Part shown: piece after piece, positions 26,713-33,049 of the stretch
How the letters are laid out: each line of letters starts with the position of its first letter
Position numbering within the stretch: position 1 is the first letter of the stretch
Assembly: GCA_963717075.1 (NCBI GenBank)
Contig: CAVQVI010000007.1
Coordinates: 806,001-870,000 of the forward strand
DNA: 64,000 bases
Source: JBGOTP01 sp963717075
Lineage (GTDB): Bacteria; Acidobacteriota; Vicinamibacteria; Vicinamibacterales; CAVVIG01
Reading direction: 5' to 3'
Notes under the pieces: generated by a model
Told to the model about the DNA's origin: nothing
Seen by the model: only the letters and a program-made list of their open reading frames with translations
Database searches by the model: none
Program-made: the position numbers and the translations under genes

Positions 26713-27553
26713 CGGAAGTCCCACGGTGGCAGGCGGCGCTTCATGGATTCGAGCATCTCGTCGTGTTGCTTTTTGCGGCGACGGGCGAGTTCGGTCGGGT
26801 CATTTGCATGGAGAAATTCGAACCTGAAGTCGTCGGCGCCGAGACAGGGCGATGTGGCGCAGGACCGGGCAGACAGCTGCGGGTGTTGGATTTCCAACAC
26901 TCTTCGGTAGGTACAGGGCTATCTGTATTGCTGTGGCTCACGTCCTGTGTTGGATTTCCCACGAGGTCAGCCGGAGGATGCGCGCTGTCCGGATAATAGC
27001 GTTCGCGCACACGTTGACGCGCCGCCGGGTCGGTGTCCATGTGGGCGATGTCGTCACTCGCCGCGCGCTCATCAATCATCGTGTTCAACTCGTCGCGGGT
27101 CTTGGTGAGACGCTCGAAGAACTCGTCGTCACTGAGTGCATCGAGGTTGATGCCTGGCGTTTGTGTCGCTGAGGCCCGCGCGTCTTCGAGCAGGGTGATG
27201 AGCGTTTGCTTCCCTTGAATCAGACGCTGCCATTCTGGGCTGCCGATGCGGACCACTTTCAATTCTGCGAGTGTCAAGGCGAGGTCGTGATAGTTCCCAC
27301 GCTGGATAGTCGTGGTGGGCTCGCCGTAGTCCATGCTGATGTCCTTCAGCAGTTGCTCGACGTCCCCTTTTTTGCGCCTGAGGCGACCAACCCCCGGCGC
27401 GAATCGGCCGCACTTCTCGCAGTGCTTCGCGCCAACCGGAATCGGCGCGCCGCAACCCGTGCAGACCACGAGGTTCGACACCTCACCTTTGATGACCGGC
27501 CCGTCGTCCGGGGTCAGCCAGGGTGTCGCGGCATCAGCTTTGGTATCAGTCAC
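26709..27553 (-). CDS. Zinc-ribbon protein of the element (one frameshift)
   Basis: About 281 residues from GTG 27,553. A four-Cys zinc ribbon lies at about residues 31-49 (CTGCGAPIPVGAKHCEKCG). A helical region follows with VEQLLKDISMDYGEPTTTIQRGNYHDLALTLAELKV split over two helices. The end (GADDFRFEFLHAND, ELARRRKKQHDEMLESMKRR) is in another frame; the shift lies near 26,895 beside the palindrome GTGTTGGATTTCCAACAC. Its place right after the replication region could suit a small-terminase-like or adaptor role, but no family is recognised. Confidence 0.5.
26883..26960. repeat. Palindrome and direct repeat inside the zinc-ribbon gene
   Basis: GTGTTGGATTTCCAACAC (26,883-26,900) has 8-bp perfect arms, and GTGTTGGATTTCC recurs at 26,947-26,959. 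It coincides with the point where the gene changes frame, so it may be a recombination or polymerase-slippage site. Confidence 0.4.
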
Positions 27554-27960
27554 TTATCGCCATCCTTCTCGTCCGTCCACTTCTCAGGGGTGCGAATCGC
27601 CCTGGGGATAGGTACCTCGATGGCTCGGGCCAGCCCCGAGCCGTATGGTCCACGTTGGTCTCAGATGGTCCCAGTTCGTCCTAAGTCCTTGACCTGCAAC
27701 ACGCTTCGCCTTCTCCTTCGTGAGCCGTTCGCCCAATATCGGCAAATCGGGCGTCCGGGCGCTGCTGGAACAGTGGAACAGTGGAACGGATAGGAACACT
27801 GTTCCACAAGAGTTCTCAACGAGGTGCCGACGTACAGCGTCTCCTGCTGCACACCTCTTATCTATCTGTTCCAACTGTTCCAACTGTTCCAGGGGGTTTT
27901 CTTCAGTGTTCTTCACGAAATCTGGAACACTCGCCACACGTGGAACACACGTCACGATCG
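27554..27960 (-). other. Gene-poor stretch between replication protein and zinc-ribbon gene
   Basis: An ORF from ATG 27,967 (MVTIVTCVPRVASVPDF) overlaps the VapE stop by 7 nt and could start a real protein. Much of it only translates the repeats (EQLEQLEQ), so I do not call it. The main content is the iteron cluster described separately. Confidence 0.45.
27766..27947. repeat. TGGAACA iteron cluster, candidate replication origin of the element
   Basis: Eight exact copies of TGGAACA or its complement lie in 182 bp: forward at 27,766, 27,774, 27,923 and 27,941; reverse at 27,800, 27,867, 27,876 and 27,885. Two near copies sit at 27,782 and 27,792. Several are spaced 8-9 bp apart. They lie directly downstream of the primase/VapE gene, where satellites and plasmids often place their origin. 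Confidence 0.6.
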
Positions 27961-30108
27961 TCACCATGTGTTGCGGCTCCGCTCGATATAGGCGCGTACT
28001 TTCTTCCCCTCCACTCTCATGGTGCCGTTCTCGTACCCGAGGCGTTGCATCACTCCCGCAATCCGCAGCGCGCCTGCCCGGTCCTGGTTCTTCAATTCCA
28101 CACCGAGCGCATCCCACAGATCACCCGTCTCGATACGACGGCGGCCGGGACGATCGGGAATCGCCTGCTCCACTCGTGCTGCGAGTCTGTCTTCCCACGG
28201 GTCCACCTCATGGCGTTTTTCCTGCTCCACACTCGCCGCTGGCCACAGCGCTTTCGGCAACCGAATCGATTCGCCGTTCGTGACGCGGACGACGGCTTCG
28301 GCCCACAACTGATCGCGATCGTTGCTGAGCGCGTCAACGTCAAACTGCTGAATCTTCACCGGCCAGAATCGTCGAGCGCCGGTTGAATCGGGCAGGTACA
28401 CCGGCGCGTTGGTGGTCCCGATGATGATGAAGTGCCTCGGCCGCTCGACCGGCTTGCGGGCGTACGCCATGCGGGCCGGGCCATCCACTTGCCGACTGAG
28501 CATCGCCTTCAAGGATTCCGTTTCTGTTTTTCGTTTGCCCGAGAGGTCCGACGACTCGATAATCCACTTCCCGAGCGTGCGCTCGATCAGTTCTTTCGAA
28601 CTCACATTGAGCGGCAGATCATCACTGAACCATGCCGCGCGTGGACACAAGGCACGCAACGCCGACGACTTATTCAAGCCTTGCGGACTTTCAAGCACCA
28701 CCATTTCGTCGTACTTGCAGCCAGGCTCGAATACGCGTTTGACGGCGGCCATCAGCGCAATAGAACTGATCGCTTCGAGGTACGTTTGCGACTCGGCCGC
28801 ATCGTCGGCATCGTCCGCATCGGCGTACGTCATCAGCCATGTATTGATACGCGGGACACCATCCCAGGTTAACGAGTTGAGGTACTCACGCACCGGATGG
28901 AACGTCTGCTCGCGGGCGAGACTACTGATGACCGTGTCGAAGAACGATCGAGTCGGGCGGAACCGACACTCGCGATCGATGCGCAACCACAAGTCATCGA
29001 GCGGGGCGTCATCCAGGTACCGGGCCGGACTGCTGGCGTCTTCTTGAATGAGGATCTGTTCAGCGAAGGTGTTGTACGACAGCGTGACATCGAGCAGCTC
29101 GATGGCCCGGCGGATGTTCTCCTGGCTGTCTTTGACAATGACGCCGTCTTTGTTGCGGAGGAAATCGCTGTCGCGACCGAGCCACTCGTTGATCCGCGCG
29201 ATGACTTTCTTGCCCTCGGCGCCGAGTATCTTCGCGAGTGCCGGTCCACCTTTGACTTTCTTGTGCCCAGCCGCGAGCGCGGCGGCGGTCGACTCGACGA
29301 CGGTGCGGACATCAAAGAGACTTCACGGTTGTGGCAGTAGGCGGACATCGCCTCGCCCATGATGATCAGATCGTCGACGCTGATGTGTGCCCGCAAGAGA
29401 AAGCCCGCCCAGCACAATCGAGCCTCGTGCCCGAAGCCGTTCGTCCCAAGGTGCTTCGCGAGGATCATCCCGATGGCGGCGAGACAGACGCGCTGCTGGC
29501 ATCGCGCAGCGTCAACAAACGTCGGCGCGTTGAACGTCCTGAACTCCAGCGCCTCGCGCTTGCCATCTTTCGACCAGATTGTTGGCGGGACCATCGACTG
29601 CTGGCCGAGGGTGCCGTCTTGGTTCGTGCCGCGCAACTCAATCAGCATCGGACCGTCGTACTGCGCCTGCCGGGCGAATATCTCGGTACTGCATCGTCGG
29701 CAGCGCTTCAGACAGCGTGTAGCCACAGTGACTGATGCGCTTCGAGGCACGTCCGTAGACGAAGTCTGTCAGCGGCAGCATCGCCGTCGCGATCGCCGCA
29801 CCAGCACCCCAGTCGATATCGACGTCGTGATAGTACTGGCCGGGACTCAGCTCGACACCGTTGACGAGTCCCACACGATCACCCTCGTGATAGTCATCGA
29901 GGGTCTGGAGGACAGCGGTGTGCGGCCAGTCCGGCTTCGTGGGACCTTTCAGATCGCCCACAGGTGGCCATGTCACGACGCGGAAGTGGCGCGTGAGGTA
30001 CTGCGCCACAATCGCTTGCGCAGCCGTGAGCGGTCGAGTCGTCGGCGCTTCGTCCGGCTCATAGACGAGCCCGCCATCGTCGACCCACTGCAGCAGCTCG
30101 GGCGTCAC
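27961..30108 (-). CDS. Primase-polymerase / VapE-type replication ATPase (frameshifted)
   Basis: Replication initiator of about 715 residues, GTG start at 30,108 overlapping the upstream stop. The N-terminal prim-pol domain has YYHDVDIDW (metal-binding D-x-D) and GRASKRISHCGYT; it changes frame near 29,700. The C-terminal half is VapE-family: DDLWLRIDRECRFRPTRSFF, VLESPQGLNKSSALRAL (a P-loop with N for the usual G), IIESSDLSGKRKTE, FIIIGTTNAP and GARRFWPVKI. A second shift falls near 29,310. Such fusions are the replication modules of phage satellites and small integrative elements. The region linking the halves reads through as VKDSQENIRRAIELLD in the third frame. Confidence 0.82.
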
Positions 30109-30452
30109 TGCACTGAGGCTCCGTTGAGTTCCTGGAGACGTTTCCTTGCATTGAACGCGGCAGCGTCCCAGGTCTGTGAGAAGGCATCAGACTCGACGTC
30201 GGGCCAGCGCTCGACGGAGCAGAAGTTCTGCCCTTGTGTTGCTGAATCACCAGCGCGAATCGATGCTGACTTTCACACGAGCACACGACGACAAGCGCGC
30301 TGCGCCGAGCGCCGGTCACGCCGACGGCTTCAGTACCTTGGTAGACCCCCGCTTCAAATCTGATCATTCCCAACGCGGGTACACGCGCCCACGGGGTGCG
30401 TCCAATCTGACTGACACACCGGACAGCGCATCAGGCACTCCTCGCCGTACAT
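30105..30452 (-). CDS. Zinc-finger protein upstream of the primase (two frameshifts)
   Basis: About 115 residues. ATG 30,452 gives MYGEECLMRCPVCQSDWTHP with a CxxC knuckle. A frame change at the TTT near 30,362 leads to IRFEAGVYQGTEAVGV, then RRSALVVVCSCESQHRFALVIQQHKG. A second change gives NFCSVERWPDVESDAF and the stop at 30,105. The CPxC...C.C...QHKG pattern occurs in small phage and satellite proteins. The stop overlaps the primase GTG (GTGA). Function unknown; probably DNA- or protein-binding. Confidence 0.5.
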
Positions 30453-30471
30453 GCCGCCGTTCTCTGTGCCA

Positions 30472-30552
30472 CTATCGAAGAGACGGCGGGGGTGGATATT
30501 CTTTAACTGGACAATCGGTGTCGCACCTCTGTTCTTTGTTTGCGTCGCTCAT
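30472..30552 (-). CDS. 26-residue peptide in the element operon
   Basis: ATG 30,552 overlaps the previous stop (TGATG). It reads MSDANKEQRCDTDCPVKEYP and ends PPPPSLR. Only its coupling argues for it; no function is suggested. Confidence 0.3.
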   Translation of the reverse strand: MSDANKEQRCDTDCPVKEYPPPPSLR

Positions 30553-30859
30553 CATGCTGCCTCCCGGATGTAATCCAAGATACTGAGTCGTTCGAGATAC
30601 GCCCGCCGGTACGCTGCCCCGCGGGTCGGCGCATTCGTCTCGCAGAACACCCACACCATCGGGTCGCCGTTCGTGTACGGTGGACAGCCGCCATCGAGAT
30701 GATGGAGCTGCCAGCGGCTGAGGGAGACGCGCGTACCAGGACAGTCGTCGTAATTCACCCAGGTCGTGATGCCAGTGCCGACCGGTTGTACGACCGATTG
30801 AGCAGCAGCCACGAGCCATCGGCGCAGCGGGTCAGTGCGTAGATGGACTCGGTCATGGC
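30552..30859 (-). CDS. Hypothetical element protein (one frameshift)
   Basis: About 102 residues from ATG 30,859: MTESIYALTRCADGSWLLLN. The frame changes near 30,795 to PVGTGITTWVNYDDCPGTRVSLSRWQLHHLDG in two pieces, then VWVFCETNAPTRGAAYRRAYLERL. Compact and Trp/Tyr-rich, like many small phage proteins of unknown role. Confidence 0.45.
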
Positions 30860-30930
30860 ATCACCGCCGCCCGCTGCCGCAGGAAGGCCGCTGCATCTGT
30901 TCGTGAGTGTTAAGTCCGTGAACTTAACGC

Positions 30931-31256
30931 TTACCCGGTAGTAGCGAGGGCGTCGCGGCCGGATGGAAGGGCACCTCGTCCGAGATACCCGCGGCGGCGG
31001 AGCCCTGTCACCGCCCGCGAAAACGCCGCGAGAAACCCTGGGTTGATTTGCGCTTCCACGTGCAAACACATGGCCATAGCCAAGGCGATCGACTGGGCGA
31101 CGGTAGAGGGCGACATACTTCGAGACCGCCCGGATATCGACTGCCTCGAACAGGGGGGAGCGCCACGAGCAGCCGCGATAATGGAGCATCCGTCTCGCGA
31201 TACAGGACACACGCGACCAGAATTTCGCGTTGGAGTCGCCCCAGCCCACGACTCAC
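30931..31256 (-). CDS. Probable winged-helix regulator of the element (frameshifted)
   Basis: GTG 31,256 overlaps the stop upstream and opens MSRGLGRLQREILVACVLYR, a start seen in winged-helix proteins that place RLQREIL in helix 1. After at least two frame changes it continues as STVAQSIALAMAMCLHVE and NPGFLAAFSRAVTGLRRRGYL, a typical recognition helix plus wing. The exact joins cannot be fixed by eye. Likely a small transcriptional regulator. Confidence 0.4.
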
Positions 31257-31555
31257 GGCGTCACCGCCTCTTCACTCGTGCGAGGAGGGTCTTGAGGGCT
31301 CGCGGCATCTGCCGCGCGGTCGCGTGCCGTATAGCCGTCGCCCCTCGCGACGCCGAGCAGGCGGGCCATGGCCCGAGGTGCCGCAGCTGTGCTCTGCCCC
31401 TCAGGTGTACACCTACGAACATCGTCGCACGTGAGATTCAGCAGCTCTTCGAGGAGGGCCAGCAAATCGACCACGGCATCGCGGTCCGTCTCCAGGTCCA
31501 CGCCTTCCAACACTTGCTGCGTGTGCCATTCGTCGTCGAGGTCATCAGGGTTCAT
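31253..31555 (-). CDS. Hypothetical acidic element protein
   Basis: Protein of 100 residues, MNPDDLDDEWHTQQVLEGVD, with a leucine-rich helix (RDAVVDLLALLEELLNLTCDD) and an Ala/Pro-rich tail. It overlaps neighbours by 4 nt at both ends. Intact. No domain recognised. Confidence 0.5.
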   Translation of the reverse strand: MNPDDLDDEWHTQQVLEGVDLETDRDAVVDLLALLEELLNLTCDDVRRCTPEGQSTAAAPRAMARLLGVARGDGYTARDRAADAASPQDPPRTSEEAVTP

Positions 31556-31734
31556 CGCACATCCTCCGTGGGTGTTGGAGAGCTCACGTCAGGCGCCGGT
31601 GCCGGCTGCAACGCCGCCAACTGCCGCGCGAGTTCTTCACGTTCGCGATTCGAGCGTTGCAGCGCTCTCAACAAGAGGGCATTCTGCGCTCTCAGTTGCG
31701 CGAGTTCGTCGGTGTCAGGATTCGCAGGATTCAT
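31552..31734 (-). CDS. Small coiled-coil protein
   Basis: Protein of 60 residues from ATG 31,734, which has GGGAGG seven nt upstream. The longer frame from 31,986 merely reads through from the gene before. Sequence LAQLRAQNALLLRALQRSNR, then EREELARQLAALQPAPAP, is a clear heptad coiled coil with a Pro-rich tail. Probably a dimerising regulator or adaptor. Function unknown. Confidence 0.5.
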   Translation of the reverse strand: MNPANPDTDELAQLRAQNALLLRALQRSNREREELARQLAALQPAPAPDVSSPTPTEDVR

Positions 31735-31986
31735 CGGGACACCTCCCGGAGGCACGTCTTCACGCTTGAAGTTCAGCGCGTCGGCAACAAGATAGATACG
31801 ACCCAACGTGACCGGCGACGCCGGGAGATGCTTTTGGTGGAGGAGGCAAGAGAGCGCACTGAACTGCGGCCACTGGCCGACCTGCTGAACGTGCTTGACT
31901 TGGGTCGTGCTGAGCCGGGCGCGGAACGCCGGTTCGAAGGAGACACGCGGGAAGGGCGGTCGGCCGCGTCGCTTGTGGAACGCCAT
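31731..31986 (-). CDS. First gene of the element operon: small XRE-like regulator candidate
   Basis: About 84 residues from ATG 31,986 (AGGTGA ribosome site). The basic start MAFHKRRGRPPFPRVSF is followed by SALSCLLHQKHLPASPVTLG and RIYLVADALNFKRED, a spacing reminiscent of helix-turn-helix cores of XRE-type repressors. A one-base change near 31,755 gives the end CLREVSR with TGA overlapping the next ATG. It lies 30 nt after the intrinsic terminator of the leader RNA, so its expression depends on read-through. Confidence 0.45.
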
Positions 31987-32015
31987 CGGTCACCTGCGAT
32001 GACCGGGGTGTACAC

Positions 32016-32061
32016 AAAAAACGCCCAGTCAAATGAAAAAGGGTTTCATTCTGACCGGGCG
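32016..32061 (-). terminator. Strong intrinsic terminator between element promoter and first operon gene
   Basis: Stem of 16 pairs (GGGCG/CGCCC, TGAC/GTCA, AATGAAA/TTTCATT with one mismatch and one bulge), 5-nt loop, then T6 in the minus direction. It stands about 75 nt downstream of the predicted start and 30 nt before ATG 31,986. Confidence 0.75.
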
Positions 32062-32134
32062 GGTATCCGTGGCCGCCGTAAGCTCCCCTACGCACTGACG
32101 GCTCTCGCGCCGTACTCCGCGTGTATCGAGCTTC
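32016..32134 (-). ncRNA. Structured leader / small RNA (~115 nt) ending in an intrinsic terminator
   Basis: Transcript predicted from the promoter at 32,139-32,166 to the T-run at 32,021-32,016. An outer stem pairs 32,133-32,128 with 32,085-32,080 (AAGCTC/GAGCTT). The inner hairpin ACGGC-6nt-GCCGT is at 32,113-32,098. A GC-rich linker follows, then the terminator. No ORF fits inside. It could act as a free small RNA or as an attenuator for the operon. No named RNA family was recognised. Confidence 0.6.
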
Positions 32135-32138
32135 ACCC

Positions 32139-32166
32139 ATGATATATGAATAATCGGGCATGTCAA
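32139..32166 (-). promoter_or_regulatory. Consensus sigma-70 promoter of the element leader
   Basis: On the minus strand TTGACA (32,166-32,161), 16-nt spacer, TATCAT (32,144-32,139): a perfect -35 and a one-mismatch -10. AT-rich DNA upstream could serve as an UP element. It is by far the best vegetative promoter noticed in the window. Confidence 0.7.
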
Positions 32167-32175
32167 GCGAAATCG

Positions 32176-32188
32176 TTAGCCCTGCTAA
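32176..32188. promoter_or_regulatory. Short dyad just upstream of the leader -35
   Basis: TTAGC-CCT-GCTAA, 9 bp from the -35 of the leader promoter; a possible activator or repressor half-turn site. Confidence 0.3.
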
Positions 32189-32217
32189 GCATTCAGAAAA
32201 TATTTTTGTTTTTGAGT

Positions 32218-32255
32218 CTTCGGAAATTTCCGAAGCACCTGTCGAAATTCGACAG
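32218..32255. promoter_or_regulatory. Tandem palindromic operators at the right end of the element
   Basis: CTTCGGAAATTTCCGAAG (32,218-32,235, perfect) and CTGTCGAAATTCGACAG (32,239-32,255, perfect around one central base). Centres are about 20.5 bp apart, two helical turns, so a dimeric repressor could bind both on one DNA face. They share the core TCG-AAATT-CGA. Confidence 0.55.
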
Positions 32256-32414
32256 CTTAAAAACTCGGGTCAAAAGGAAAGTGCACCTTCAAGATCAAGT
32301 GTTCACTTTGCATACTTGATTCTTCGGGAGCCTGTAGCCACGCCCGGTCCGGTCCTTGGCTCCGGCCTGCCGGTGTGGTCGGTCGTGGCGTGTGGGGCAG
32401 CCTGAGCAGCCGTA

Positions 32415-32439
32415 TAAGGGTGACAAAGTGTCACCCTTA
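32415..32439. repeat. Perfect 11-bp inverted repeat near attR
   Basis: Arms TAAGGGTGACA and TGTCACCCTTA around AAG. No T-tract follows, so it is more likely a protein-binding site, for example for excision or integrase accessory factors, than a terminator. Confidence 0.4.
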
Positions 32440-32495
32440 GCAAGTCCAACCTCTACGCCACCTGCCGGAGTGGCGCGCTGACCATCTTGGACAAA

Positions 32496-32510
32496 CGCGT
32501 GGCGCTACGC
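32496..32510 (+). repeat. attR: right recombination junction
   Basis: CGCGTGGCGCTACGC, partner of attL at 21,942. The codons GTG-GCG-CTA-CGC continue the interrupted regulator in frame. Confidence 0.85.
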
Positions 32511-32600
32511 ACCCATCACGGGCGCTTGGAGGCAGCGGCGAAAGCCCTGGGAATTTCGAGAAAGGGGCTGTATCTCAAGCGCCAGCGTCTCGGTCTGTGA
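32499..32600 (+). pseudogene. C-terminal Fis-type HTH of the interrupted sigma-54 regulator
   Basis: Orphan 33 codons reading VALRTHHGRLEAAAKALG then ISRKGLYLKRQRLGL and TGA. This is the typical end of an NtrC-family activator (the ISRKGLYLKRQRLGL recognition helix). It has no start of its own. Joined to 19,299-21,944 it completes a 915-residue protein. Its stop overlaps the 3' end of the convergent HTH gene. Confidence 0.9.
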
Positions 32601-32835
32601 CGTCTTCGTCCACGTCGCGCCAATCTTCACTGCGCGCTGCCCCGGTGTCCCGGCCTGTTCGTAGCAATAGCTCTATGGATGACACGAGGACTCGCTGCGA
32701 CCCACACTTGGTCCGAATCGTCTGCAAGCGGCCCTCGCGAATCCGGTAGTACACGGTTCGCCGTGACATCCCGAGCAGTTTCGCCGCATCGTCAATCAAC
32801 AGACTCTTCGCGTGCTTCGGAACAGGCGCCGACAT
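32575..32835 (-). CDS. Small helix-turn-helix (excisionase/MerR-like) DNA-binding protein, paralogue of 9,983
   Basis: Protein of 86 residues from ATG 32,835. Core LLIDDAAKLLGMSRRTVYYR, then IREGRLQTIRTKCGSQRVLV, nearly the same as the 79-residue protein at 9,983. It belongs to the host locus, not the element: it is convergent with the regulator's restored 3' end, overlapping by 26 nt. A sigma-54-type promoter lies 14 nt before the ATG, so the neighbouring sigma-54 regulator is a natural candidate activator. The acidic tail differs from the paralogue. Confidence 0.75.
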   Translation of the reverse strand: MSAPVPKHAKSLLIDDAAKLLGMSRRTVYYRIREGRLQTIRTKCGSQRVLVSSIELLLRTGRDTGAARSEDWRDVDEDVTDRDAGA

Positions 32836-32849
32836 GAGGCACAAACGAG

Positions 32850-32864
32850 GCAGGAATAGTGCCA
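32850..32864 (-). promoter_or_regulatory. Putative sigma-54 promoter of the HTH gene at 32,835
   Basis: Minus strand TGGCACTATTCCTGC: full TGGCAC box and TGC with GG/GC at the exact RpoN spacing. Distance to the ATG (14 nt) matches the site at 9,952. Confidence 0.6.
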
Positions 32865-33031
32865 GCGAATGCCGAAGGGTAAACCTCGAATGTGGGCGCA
32901 AATCCCAATCAAGACAGGACTATCCAACGGGAAGAGTCTTCCCACTGGGTAGCAGGTCCCCCTCACAAGTCAGACGCAGGTGGAATTTCTCGTTCATGGA
33001 TTCCTGCTCGATCCAGCTGTGTTAGACTGAT

Positions 33032-33047
33032 TTTTGACCAGTCAAAA
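33032..33047 (+). promoter_or_regulatory. Dyad operator over the mntH start region
   Basis: TTTTGAC-CA-GTCAAAA ends 2 nt before the ATG of mntH. Its position and symmetry would suit a metal-responsive (MntR/DtxR- or Fur-like) repressor, but it does not match a consensus I can name. No Shine-Dalgarno is seen. Confidence 0.45.
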
Positions 33048-33049
33048 CT

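Larger units (their letters stand above)
21957..32495. mobile_element. 10.5-kb integrative element, phage-satellite-like, inserted in a sigma-54 regulator gene
   Basis: The boundaries follow from the split regulator gene and its 15-bp flanking repeats. Almost all genes lie on the minus strand in an overlapping series. From right to left they are: regulatory RNA and operon leader, small regulator candidates, zinc-finger protein, primase-polymerase/VapE ATPase, iterons, small hypothetical proteins, a baseplate-like protein, and a serine recombinase at the left edge. No terminase, capsid, portal, relaxase or resistance gene is seen. It fits a phage satellite or a self-replicating integrative element. 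About fifteen single-base frame breaks occur in it, from decay or sequencing error. Confidence 0.8.

Noticed and set aside
27766..27947. Repeats considered as a CRISPR array
   Set aside because: Units are 7 bp, in both orientations and with 1-2 bp or irregular gaps; no 28-37 bp repeats with spacers and no cas genes.
27584..27967. Minus-strand ORF after the VapE gene
   Set aside because: Its middle is only the translated iterons and the rest lacks protein-like pattern; start overlap with VapE alone is weak support.
32160..32405. Plus-strand ORF of 81 aa in the element's right end
   Set aside because: No ribosome site, overlaps the leader promoter and the palindromes, and the second half is low-complexity; more likely regulatory DNA.
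21942..32510. Integration into a tRNA gene
   Set aside because: Flanks encode the C-terminus of a regulator; no tRNA cloverleaf is visible at either junction.
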